DNA from: Spinacia oleracea | Taxonomy: Eukaryota; Streptophyta; Magnoliopsida; Caryophyllales; Amaranthaceae | Reading direction: 5' to 3' | NCBI RefSeq assembly: GCF_020520425.1 | Contig: NC_079488.1 | Coordinates: forward strand, 5,681,747-5,745,746 | Length of the DNA stretch: 64,000 nt | Shown: piece after piece, positions 9,792 to 20,649 of the stretch | Numbering within the stretch: the first letter of the stretch is position 1 | How the letters are laid out: every line of letters begins with the position of its first letter | Notes under the pieces: model-generated | What the model was told of the DNA's origin: nothing | The model's input: the letters and a program-made list of their open reading frames with translations, nothing else | Databases searched by the model: none | Made by a program: the position numbers and the translations under genes

Positions 9792-10145
9792 TGCCTAGGG
9801 TCATAATTTATAGAGACAATTGAAGTATTCTAAAGGTAAGATTTTGAAGAAAAATCAGCCATACACTTGCACCTAAATAGCCGAAATTCCCAAGCAACCT
9901 TAAGGGCGATTCTAGTTGGTCAAGCTTAAGGCGGATCCGGACGTGTTGTGGACTATCTACGGAGGGACGACACTTGGAGTCCTAAAGACTTGTTCTTGTT
10001 CGGTTCGGGCGCAGCTAGGGAGGGCACGCAACAAAGTGTATGCATCTAAACTATGCTAAATGATTATGTGTAAATAATATGCTTTCCTGGCTTTATGGTT
10101 TTTCCGCATGATTTATGTTTTGTCATATGAATCATAACCTATCAG

Positions 10146-10159
10146 TGGTATCACGAGCC
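10146..10159 (+). other. Primer binding site of P
   Basis: TGGTATCACGAGCC starts one base after the 5' LTR and is the same site as in M0 and M1. It resembles the initiator tRNA-Met complement. Confidence 0.85.
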
Positions 10160-12080
10160 TCTTATTATTTTCATAATCTAAATTGCACAAACATGGTTAA
10201 ATATTACAAATTTGCAAGGAATTAAAAGGGGTGATTAATTTTCGTAATTGTTAATTAATTGCAAATTGCGTTTATTTAAATATATGTACGCAGTTTTTCG
10301 GCAGTTTCTTCGTTACTCATCCAAATCGAGTGATTTTTGTGTCAATTCCGCATGTAAAAGGCATTCTAAAATTTTGACAAAAATAGTAAATTTTCGCCGA
10401 AACCCAGAATTCCCAAATTCGAAGCCTAACTATGACTTTTCGGAGGTTTTAGTTTTTCGAACGCAAAAGTTTGTAAATTTAAGATGTTAAATTAAATATT
10501 TGCGATTCTTGTTGATAAATCTTGAATTTTTGATTGACCTACTGTATATGTTTAATAAGTTTGAATGCCTAGCCTTGTTAATTATGCAATCTAATTTGTA
10601 ATTATGATTAATTTGTTGAAATTCGAATAATTTAGAATTGATTTGATTTTCATAATTAATTAATAATTTAATTAGATGCCTATGATTAAACCACCATAAA
10701 AATTGTTAATTTGTGTTAAATTTTAAATTTTTATGACCTAGATTTGAATCCATGATTAATCGGAAATTAATTGATTAATAAATTTTCGATTTTTCGCCCT
10801 AAAATTATGAAATTAATATGTTTTATTAATTTGTCATTACTTTTGAATTAAAAATTTTAAATTTTTTATGAAAACGCTCATAAAACTTGCACGCACAATG
10901 CAATGGACTCTACGTGTTAGCCTTAAGGGGTGTTGTATAGTGCGGGCATGCGACGACGAGCAAGGGAGCTCGTCGCCCATGCGGTACGAATGCAGCGAGC
11001 AAGGCGAGTGGCGCGCGAGCACAAGGCAGTAGTCGTGCCTTGTGTCGAGTGCTGTGCGCATGTGGGCGATGGGCGAAGAGCGATGGCATGGCACGAGGAG
11101 ACGCGCGCGCGCGAGGGCGAAAGCTGGTCGCCCAGCGATCGCTGCTCCGCGCACCAACACGCGTGGCCTCGAGCGCTTGCTTGCGCGTGCGAGCGAGCAC
11201 TATCGTAGCTGCTGCGATGCCATGGGCAGGCAGGCTGCGCGCAAGCGTGGCTTGGCTTGCTGCGTTTGCACGTGGCTGCTGCTACGATGTGCCATGGGCC
11301 AGCGACAGGCCGAGCAATCGACGGGGCTTGGGCGCAAGCCCAAGTGCTCGTCATGTTACGATTGTCGAGTTTTAAATTTTAATTTGAGATTTTCAGTTCA
11401 TGTAATTTTAATTAATTTTAAAATTAATAATTTAAATTGTTTTCTTGGATTTTAATTTTGAATATTATAATTATTATAAATTTTATTTATTCTAATTATT
11501 TTACTAAAATTAAAAACCTTAAATTAATTTAAATTCGACTGAAAATAAATTAAATAAGTGGATTCAATTATAAATTTATATGAGCTTTAAATTTTAATTA
11601 AATTTGTATGTTTCCGGTTAGACTAGAAATACATTTTTATGTTTAAAATTAGTAAAGCATATGAATTTATTGGTTTAAGTGTGAGCCCTTTTTAGTCATA
11701 AACTCTTTATTAGGTCTACAAATCCTTTAAGGTTAAACAACTTGATTAGAATTAATAAGGACTGAATAATTGGTAGATTATTGGTGCCCTTGATTAATTG
11801 CTGCAAATGTTTATATGATGCATACAATGTGTTTTAACTAACCAATTATGTAGGCCATTCATGATAATGAATGGATGAATGATATATATTGCATATGTAT
11901 TGTTTTGCAGGTTATGAAGTGACTAGTATGGCCCAAATAGGATAGAAAATATGGTCTGCGTACCATTAATTTGAATGTAATTGGTCTAAAGTACCAAATT
12001 TGTTTTTCAATTCAAATATGGTCTGCGTACCATCAAATAGTTGTAATTAGTTTTAATTATAGCTTATCCTATTTGGAGAA
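10160..12080 (+). other. P 5' leader, AT-rich with GC island
   Basis: Non-coding leader homologous to those of M0, M1 and M2. The GC-rich island at about 10880-11350 keeps the flanks (TTAAGGGGTGTTGTATA and the CATGCGACGACGAGCAAGG region) but lacks the clear 20-24-bp CpG array of the minus-strand copies. No credible coding sequence; open frames in the island are Arg/Ala-rich by-products. Confidence 0.75.
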
Positions 12081-13792
12081 AATGGCGCCTCCCACGGTGA
12101 AATTCAAGACGAAGTTTCCATTTTCGAGATGGACTTTGAAGTTGAAGCTTCAAGATGAAGTCGGGCCATACTAGATCACATTTATCTTATGCATGCTTTA
12201 AGTTATTTATTGCTATTAAATATGTCTTAAATATGCATGAGATCAAGGCTTGATTATGTTGCATGATTAAGGATTTTAGTTCACTTAAAATCTAACCAAC
12301 ATAGTAAGAGCCTTAAGTTCCAAACTTAAAAATTGAGTTAAAATGTGCCATGCCAAAATAACACTTACTTGGATATCCTTTACATCGATCTTAGTAATAG
12401 TTTTCCGCCATAGCGAGGTGTTACTTATCGATACTAAAGGGGTAAGGTACACAAATAATTGTGAGTACATGTTAGTTTTGGTGAAACTCAACGATATAAG
12501 TAAGGAGTCCTTTTATGTCGTGGCAAAATCGATAGGTTTACCTAATAAGTTCTTAGACGTACCTATCAACCAAGATTAGTTTCTAGACTATTAGCAAAAG
12601 GCTTTTGCTTACCTAAAATGTTTTAGAATTGAGTCAAAATACATAATGTGCTTAATTCTTCAATGGTTTTAGGGTCTTGGAATCATTTTATTCACACCTG
12701 CCGGAACATTAAATTCGAATAAAATGCTAATAACTTGTTTAAATTGCATGAATGCTTTAATTTTCAAGTTATTACTCATGATAAATGTTTAGACTTTGCA
12801 TGCTTCAATGTATGTTTTAATTATTGTTTATAATTAAATATCTTGCACTGCAGTAAATCCTTTTAGAAAGGTAACAGTAAATTTCCTCAATTGGTAGTGA
12901 ATCCAAGAACGATTCACGGAAATGAGAGATGTGAGCAATTTAAAATGTACGTTTCTTTTAGCGACTTTTATGGTTGTTTTCGAGTATCAAAGTCGAATGG
13001 CAAACCGATTGGTGCTTGTGAATTCAAAATACAATGTAGTTTTGAGATCATAAAGCATTGAGTTTAAACGCTCAGCTTTACCAATGGTTAACAACCTAAT
13101 ATCTTTTTCCATTTAATTCTCGAATGAGTCTAGTCCCTAGACATTCGAATAGATTGATGCTTAGAGAATTTTAGAAGCTTCTGGTAAGATCATCTAGTTG
13201 AAGCAAAACATTCAACATAAATAATATGGTAAGAACTTTGTTGGAGTGACATTGGACATGTCTAAACAAAGTATAAAAGTCAACACTAGAGAATTCAATT
13301 CTTAAGACTATAAGAAAGGGTACAAGAAATAGGAAAACAAAGGAACAAATGAAAGGAACTTACAATTCCGTTTCTACCTATAAGTTTATGTTTAAAGAGC
13401 AGTGACCTAGCAATCAAACTTCCTTGGTATCATATACCGCCTGAGGTTATTACTTCGGTAATAACTCAAACAATGGAAGCTAGGCTACACTAATGACCTA
13501 CAAGTGGGAAATGAAGCATGGCAATGCTACATTAGTTGTAGGGTCATCTAGTTTGTTTTAAGTCCTTTCAAAGGCTGGAACTTGATGGCTATTTTGTTCC
13601 ATAATTAGCATACCTAAATTTCTGTTTTCAAACACAGAAAGACTCACATTCAAGAAAAACAAAAACAATGTTTGTTTGTTTATTTGAATGAAATGGTCAA
13701 TTACGGGTTGAGTCAATATGCTTGATTAAAACAAACAACTCTTTAACAATAAGAACTTTACTAGGTTCAAATCAACCCCTTGATTTGAGTTC

Positions 13793-13860
13793 CACTAATC
13801 TTTGGCATTGTTGCTTAGACCATATCAACAAGTTAACATTCAAAAGCTCTATGGACTTTT
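13793..13860 (+). pseudogene. GAG-pre-integrase (WH) remnant of P
   Basis: The sequence translates as TNLWHCCLDHINKLTF, matching the copia LWHxRLGHIN motif just before the integrase core; the Gly of the GH pair is Asp here. The frame breaks soon after. Equivalents lie at about 38826-38872 (M1) and 52231-52275 (M2), minus strand. Confidence 0.65.
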
Positions 13861-15083
13861 GAAAGTTCATTGATTTCTAGATCAATTTAAGACAACTAGT
13901 CTTACTTGTTGAAAGTAACAAAAGATATGAACTATTGTTAGAACACCTAGACAATAGAATTCAAAGCTAAAGAAAGAGATTTTATGACTTTATTATTTCA
14001 CCTAGATTTGAGTGAATGTTGGTTCATTTACTCGAAGTGATATAAGTTTGAATCTGTTTGACTAGTTCAAAGATTCAGAAGTATGAAATCCACTTGGTAA
14101 GAAATCATAAAGACCTAGGATAGATCATGTTAATGATTACTTGAGACCAAAATGATCATCAATGATTGTGTGTAGTAAAATTCACAATCTAGCTCCATAA
14201 GATATGGCATATCTAAATTGGAATGATCGAAGTCGATTAGTACTTGATTCGATCAATGATAGATCATAAAGGCTTTTCCTATAATTTCTAAAAACAAAAT
14301 GCTCAACTACCACCAAACTAAACCAAAATTCGTCAAAGCTATTGAAGAGTAATTTCATAATATCTTTTCATCATATATCTAAAGAAATGCCAAACTCAGT
14401 GGGAGCTTAGCAACAAGCTAATGCCCAAGTATAGATATATGTTTCATTGTGATTTATTCAAATGAGACACAAGGGTATTGTTTCTACCACGAATTTTTGA
14501 GAACATAATGTTTGTTTGCTCGAAATGATGTCCTTTTGGAGATTCGTTTCCAAAATGACAAGTGGAGAAAATAGACCTCGATAGTCTTCGAGGTGAACAA
14601 CAACCATAAACGGACATTCCAGAGGCTTTTTCGAAGTTCTTCAGAAAATCCGAACACTTATTCTTAAGGACTTTAGAAGTGGCTTTAAAGAATAGACATC
14701 TCTTAGAAGACTTTACAAGTGCTTCAAGGAGAACAGAATATTCAAAGGACTTTCAAGTGGCTATTGATATTCTATTGTTTGATGTTCGATACCCAAGTAG
14801 GCATAGAGTTCAAGTCACTGAAACTATGAGATTCTTCTATTAGATAGTGAAGAAACATGGAGATCAGGTCAATGAAGCTATGAGATTCTTCTATTAGATA
14901 GTGAAGAAACCTACAACTTGCAGTCAAACTATTATCACATAGATAAATGAGTTTGTGACTTGTAAGAAGGCTATGACGAAACCCAGATTCCCTAAAATGG
15001 TTAGAGGCCATATATAGACTCAATGTTTTAAATGGTTAGAGGCCATAAAACATACTCAATGTTTTGATGACAAAATTGAAATT

Positions 15084-15362
15084 TTGTTGATTTGCAAGAA
15101 TAGTTTCACACCTATTGGTTGCAAGTTTGTTTTAATGATAAAAACCATCAAACATGAAATTATGTTCACACACAAAGCTAGATTTGTTGCTAAAGGTTAC
15201 AAGCAAATTCACGGTGTGGATTGTGTTGAAACCTCATGCAAAATCGTAATGCTTAAGTCTATAATTCAAGCACTGATTGCATATTGGTACATATGGCAAT
15301 TGGATGACAAAACAATTCCTCAATCAAATGTTGGAATAAACTATGTACATGGTATGTCATAG
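15084..15362 (+). pseudogene. Copia RT N-terminal remnant of P
   Basis: This open stretch keeps the copia RT landmarks PIGCKFVL, HKARFVAKGYKQIHG, MLKSII and the degraded YIWQLDDKT (normally IWQMDVKTAF). The catalytic YVDD region is not recognisable downstream. M1, M2 and M3 hold the same fragment ending at nearly the same place. Confidence 0.8.
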
Positions 15363-16377
15363 GATTTGTGGATCCAAATAAATGCTTGAAAAGGAAAGCT
15401 AGCTTATGAAATCTAAGTACATATTTAAGCAAGTAATTGGGAATTGGAATTGTATTTTAGTGAAGCTAATAAGTATTTTAGTTTCATAAAATGTACATGA
15501 TTCTTATAGATATATAAGAAGTTTAGTGGGAGTACGTAAAACTTAATTGGTCCTATGTGTATCACACACATATCTCTCTATTGTGAAATAACATTCAAAT
15601 GCTAATGACTTAGGTTTGAAATTATTCATCAATGATGGACCAAGGCGAAACTTAGTACATACTGGGTATTAAGATCTATTTACAAAGATCTTATGATATT
15701 GTTTTGGATTAAGTAATGGCATTTACTGAATCAAACTCGAAAGACTCCATTGGAGATATTCGACCCATATGAATAAATCTAAGTAAAGGATGTTTGAACT
15801 ATGTATAAGCATTTACTAAGTTAAACATCAAAGAGTCTAAATGAGATTCTTAACCTATATTATATGTCAAAGAATTTAGCTGGAATTAGTATCTACTGAA
15901 ACTAGATGAGCTAAAGTTACATGAATAGAATTCAATTGGGAATTATTCTGCAAAAGAATTTATCATGTATGATATAATATGAGGATCGCCAAAAACGTAT
16001 TGTATGGCTTTAGGCATGACGATCATATACCAATCTCTATTGATCTAAGTGAAGATCAACTAGATTGAGATCAAGAATACTTATGGTACTTGAAAAAGTA
16101 CATAGGAATAGTTCTTGATTCAAGGAAATAAAGATATGCTAAATATTGATGCTACACGCATAAACACCAGCAAAGGATCAAGCAAGATTCCTTTGGAGTT
16201 AACCATTGACAAAGACGAGCTAAAGAGCATCGTGTTTTGAAATGGCAACATGGATTGAAGACCATGAGTTTTTGCGTGGGAAATTAAAATAATAATTTAT
16301 ATGTTCTAAGATATAGTTGGAGAGTCTTCCACATATCTATGAACTGCTTGGATAGGTAAATCCAAACAAAGCATCAC

Positions 16378-16500
16378 TAGCAACCTATACAGTTGAAGTA
16401 AAAGTAATTATTTCCTAAGAAGCAATAAAACAGGGTTGTTTATGTTAAAGAGTTCTTCACTGAACTTGGGTAGATCACATGTCTGCTGGCTTGATGGTTC
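16378..16500 (+). pseudogene. Copia RNase H remnant of P
   Basis: Translation gives ATYTVEVKVIIS, a stop, EAIKQGC and later FFTELGV across a frameshift, which corresponds to the copia RNase H segment STMEAEY...EAIKE..WL..F..ELGV. A degraded C-terminal tail follows to about 16740. It is inactive. Confidence 0.6.
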
Positions 16501-17532
16501 TTCATTGAAAAATGCGTAGATCACAAAATAAACATACTCAAAAGATCTTATCATCTATCTCGAAGAACATTCGTTGAAAAGGATATTAAGATTGGCAAAG
16601 CATGATAACTAAACCTATGCAACAAGTGAGAAACAACACTCACATTGTAGCACTGGAAATCAAGCATAGATTTGAATTCCATGAACTGTTTTAAAGATGG
16701 GTTTGAGGCCCATGGTTGTAAAACATTGGGGTTGAACATTTATCATATATGAAATGCATTTTCATATTCCATTTAATCTTGGTTTAGTATTAAATGATGA
16801 GTCCCTTCAATTTGACGAAATATTCAAGATAGACTGTCAGGACCAGTCCTGTGACTAAGAAATGTCTATCAAGTGAACTTGAATGTCAAAATTTGAAAAT
16901 GGTCCCTGGCCGGAGTTTTCTATAAAGATGGACGCATAGAAAACGTTAGACGACTAGAATGCAAGATGACTAGTAGTTCTGTTTCTTGAACTATGTGGAC
17001 ATGGCAATGTCGCAATCATTTGCATAGATACTTACTTTGGGAAGACTAGTATCGGACAGACCTATGAAACTTTACTATTAGAGATGAAAATCTGTCATAA
17101 GTAAATTTCATTAAAATTATTAGACACTAAATCCTCAATACCTGAGTGATTTGATATTACTTGTTTGAGAACTGGTTGCTTTGACGTTGACTAACCGTCG
17201 CACCGTAAAAGGAGGCTATAAAGGCAACGCTCAGGTAATTAATCACCTATCAAACGAAGTCTAATCTCAAGATCACGAGATTGGGATTGTCCTCCCATAA
17301 ATCGGGATGAGATGCTTAAAAGTTGTACAAGGCCACTCGGAGAGCTAGAAACTGTGAAATGCATGGCCGTGCTCGGATGAATCATAGGCTATGATTATCT
17401 TTTTATTTGATCAGTTGAACTCTGAAACCGAGAAACACCTCTGGACATAATAAGGATGACAACTCTTACCTTATGTTCAAGAGCAAGCATCGAGCGACAA
17501 AGGAATTAGGTAATGCACACTTGTCCCTAAGG

Positions 17533-17545
17533 ACAAGTGGGAGAC
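17533..17545 (+). other. Polypurine tract of P
   Basis: ACAAGTGGGAGAC lies directly before the 3' LTR. Its reverse complement appears at the same place next to the 3' LTRs of M1, M2 and M3. It sits in a small inverted repeat (CTTGTCC...GGACAAG). Confidence 0.75.
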
Positions 17546-18884
17546 TGGAGGAAATAGTGCCCTTGGTCCAAGTATGCATATAATATTAAGTCTAATAAAT
17601 GCGGTTCAGTATTAATTAACAAGTTAATAATTCAGTGAGATCAAGTGAGCTGAATGCCTAGCTAGAGGCCGCTTCAGGTCAAGTGGAATTAATGATATTA
17701 ATCCACAACGTACTCTTGCCTGAACCCGTAGGGTCACACAAATAGTACGTAAACGGATCAAGTATTTAATGGCATTAAATACTCCATCTATGGATATTCG
17801 GAATCGACGGATCTTGGTTTCAGTGGGAGCTGAGATCGTCACAAGCAAGAAATGAATACTCCGGAAACGATAATATTGCCGGAAACGGAAATATGGATCG
17901 TATCGGAAATATAAATATTATCCAAGTCGTAGATGTTGCCGGAAACGGAAACATGGAACGTATCGGAAAATATTAATGGAAATGGAAATATTACCGGAAT
18001 CGGAAATATTGCCGGAAACGGAAATATTGTCTGAATCGGAAATATTATCGGAATCGGAAAATAATTCCGGAAACGGAAATATTAAAAAAATTTTCGAAAC
18101 GGAAATTAATTCCGGAATCGGAAATATTAAATATTGTTCGTATCGGAAATGAATTCCGGAATCGGGAAATTAATCGGAAGCGTATCGTACGAATTAGCAT
18201 CGGACGAGGCCTGCCGGACGAAGGCCCAGCACGAAGCCGGGCCATCGCCCAGCAAGCCAGCGCGCCACAAACGCACCAGCCAAGGCTGCGCCAGGCCCAC
18301 CGCAAGGCAGGCCCAGCGCGCGCCAAGGCTGCGGCAGCGTGTGGGCCTCGTGGCAATGGGCTGCGAGCTCGCGGGCTGCGCGCGCGCGCATGGCGCCCCT
18401 CGTGGGCTGCTGTGTGTGCGTGTGTGTGTTTGTGTGCTATACGAATCCTAAAGCTATCAGGTTTCGATATATGATTAAATTCCTAATCCTAAAAGGATAA
18501 ATTAATTAAATAAGAGTTCTATTAGGATTCTAGTTTAGGGTCATAATTTATAGAGACAATTGAAGTATTCTAAAGGTAAGATTTTGAAGAAAAATCAGCC
18601 ATACACTTGCACCTAAATAGCCGAAATTCCTAAGCAACCTTAAGGGCGATTCTAGTTGGTCAAGCTTAAGGCGGATCCGGATGTGCTGTGGACTATCTAC
18701 GGAGGGACGACACTTGGAGTCCTAAAGACTTGTTCTTGTTCGGTTCGGGCGCAGCTAGGGAGGGCACGCAACAAAGTGTATGCATCTAAACTATGCTAAA
18801 TGATTATGTGTAAATAATATGCTTTCCTGGCTTTATGGTTTTTCCGCATGATTTATGTTTTGTTATATGAATCATAACCTATCA
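17546..18884 (+). repeat. 3' LTR of copia P (1339 bp)
   Basis: It starts TGGAGGAAATAG (one mismatch to the usual TGAAGG) and ends CCTATCA. Compared with the 5' LTR it lacks the 788-bp duplication and has a deletion of roughly 60 bp at about 18537 that removes the TATA box. It also has scattered substitutions, for example in the conserved first 300 bp. Confidence 0.93.
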
Positions 18885-20649
18885 GTTTGATGCTCTCGTC
18901 ACACAACTTCAAAGGTCCAATTCTATCCCTTCTTGTCCGTCTACTCCCCAATCCCCTTCTAGTGTCATGTCTTATGCTTTGTCTTGTGATTATTGTGGTT
19001 CATTTGAGAATCCCTCTTCATATTGCTATCCTTTCGACCAACACATGGAACAAGTTAATGCTTTTAATAATGCAAACAACCAACGGTTTGATCCTTATTC
19101 CAACACCTATAACCCCGCTTGGAGGCACAGCCCAAGGTTTAGTTGGAAGGATGATCAAACCCAAGGTCAAAACCAATTTCAAAACCATGGGAATGGTCGA
19201 AATAAAGGCAACTATGAGGGTGGAAGTTCAAGCTATTATGGGGGTCCAAGGAATCAAAACTATGCCCAAAATTTTCAAAATCAAGGCCAATCTTCAAACT
19301 TCCAAAGACCACCACCACCACAAAGCTATCAAAGTCAAGGGAGCTACCAAGGTCAATCCTCCTCTTCTTCTCAATTTCAAAAGCCACCTCCACCACAAAG
19401 CTTTCAAAATCCTCCTCCCGGTTTTCAAAGACCACTCCTCAATGCTCCACCTCCTCAAGAGTCCAATATTGAAACAATGTTGAAAACTTTCATGACTCAA
19501 GTCAACCAAAAGTTTGATTCCATGGCCACCCATAATAAAATGCTTGAAACACAAATTGCCCAATTGTCATCCTCTAATGCTTCAAGAGTTCCCCGTTCTT
19601 TACCCCCTCAAGGGATTAGTCCCGGTGAGACCCATCAAGCCAATGCTATTGTGACAAGAAGTGGGAAAAACCTTGTGAATTCAACTACTAAGTGTCCAAC
19701 CCAAGGAGAGAGAGAGCCCATTGATGAGAGTGAGCCTATTGTTGATACCACCATAGATGAGGAAGAGGTTGTGGTGAGTGAGCCAATGGTTGTTGAAGTT
19801 CCAAAGAGATTGGTCCCTCCTTACAAGCCCAAATTGCCTTTCCCATCTCGTTTTGCCGGAGCTAACTTTGATGATCAATTTGCAAAATTCCAAGAAGTGC
19901 TCAAGAACCTTTATGTGAACATTCCTTTTGCTAAAGCCCTTAGGAAAATGCCTACATATGCCAAGTTTTTGAAGGAGATTCTAACCAAGAAGAGGGTTGT
20001 GGATGTGGTTGAGACTATTAGCCTACCCGAAAGTTGTAGTGCCATTATCCAAAATAAGTTTCCCACCAAATTGAAAGATCCCAGGAGTTTTTCCATCCCT
20101 TGTGCAATTGGGGAACTTGTCATAGATAAATCCCTATGTGACTTAGGAGCAAGTGTGAGTGTAATGCCATTCTCTATTTTTCAAAGGTTGAATGTGGGAG
20201 AGTTGAAGCCTACCCAAATGTCCCTCCAATTAGCCGACCGTTCGGTGAAGCTTCCATTGGGGAAGGTAGAGGATGTGCCTATGAGGATCGGGAAGTTCTT
20301 TATCCCTGTAGATTTTGTGGTCTTAGAAATGGAGGAGGACCCTAATTTCCCAATCATCTTAGAAAGACCTTTTCTTGCCACCACGGGGGCAATCATAGAT
20401 GTGAGAGGTGGTAGACTATCCCTTAGTGTGGGGGATGAGAAAATTGAGTTTCAACTTAACCAAATCATGAGATGCCCATCCCATATGGATGATTGTAAAA
20501 GGATTGATGTCCTTGATGAGATTTTCAATGAGTCTATGAGCATGCATATGCATTCTACTAACGATGTTCTTGAGTATGTTCTTGTGCATGATCCCAATGA
20601 ATGCAATGCCACCATGGAGATGAGAGTAGAGGGGAGGGGTTTGAGTTCA
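18885..20649 (+). pseudogene. gag-pro: A gag C-terminal part and aspartic protease
   Basis: Continues A gag after P, in frame 1, and is open to the B insertion. It contains a knuckle-like CDYCGSFENPSSYC, a Gln/Asn/Pro/Ser-rich stretch (about 19080-19450), the coiled-coil-like TMLKTFMTQVNQKFDSM, a linker with IVTRSGK, a domain around PPYKPKLPFPSRF, and the protease LCDLGASVSVMPF with ILERPFLATTGAIIDV. The DLGA active site is usual for Athila-type proteases in place of D(S/T)GA. The frame runs into B's LTR at 20650, so the polyprotein is cut. No stop or frameshift is present within this segment. Confidence 0.9.

Larger units (their letters stand above)
8303..9878 (+). repeat. 788-bp perfect tandem duplication inside P 5' LTR
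   Basis: Copy 1 is 8303-9090 and copy 2 is 9091-9878. I see one difference by eye (CACGAAGCC against CACGATGCC). Both breakpoints share AAAT/AAATA, suggesting microhomology-mediated duplication or template slippage. The 3' LTR of the same element is not duplicated, so the event followed integration or happened during the last reverse transcription. Confidence 0.95.
7956..10144 (+). repeat. 5' LTR of copia P (2189 bp, with internal duplication)
   Basis: It starts TGAAGGAAATAGTGCCC and ends AACCTATCA, one base before the primer site. It is about 790 bp longer than its relatives because 8303-9090 is repeated in tandem as 9091-9878. Without the duplication the LTR is 1401 bp. Each repeated block contains most of the TTCCG/CGGAA tandem repeats, the CpG-rich block and a TATA box, so U3 and the promoter are doubled. 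Confidence 0.95.
12081..17532 (+). pseudogene. Degenerate copia gag-pol region of P
   Basis: Over 5 kb where copia gag, protease, integrase, RT and RNase H should lie, with stops and frameshifts throughout and no open frame over about 95 codons. Recognisable islands are a GAG-pre-integrase motif (about 13793), the first half of RT (15084-15362) and RNase H (about 16378-16500). Much of gag and most of integrase cannot be identified by eye. A roughly 58-bp direct repeat lies at about 14810-14925. The same breaks recur in the other copies. Confidence 0.7.
7956..18884 (+). mobile_element. Copia-family element P (complete, non-autonomous)
   Basis: A full-length element: 5' LTR 7956-10144, PBS 10146, leader, degenerate coding region, PPT 17533-17545, 3' LTR 17546-18884. 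The TSD GTTTG is at 7951-7955 and 18885-18889. It is the only copia here on the plus strand. Its internal region matches M1, M2 and M3 on the other strand. No open frame encodes a complete protein, so it must have moved with enzymes supplied in trans. The two LTRs differ by several substitutions, a 788-bp tandem duplication in the 5' LTR and a deletion of roughly 60 bp in the 3' LTR. Confidence 0.95.

Noticed and set aside
18887..19483. 198-codon ORF overlapping A gag
   Set aside because: Shifted-frame shadow of the Gln/Pro-rich gag tail; the 18967-20664 frame matches gag-protease.
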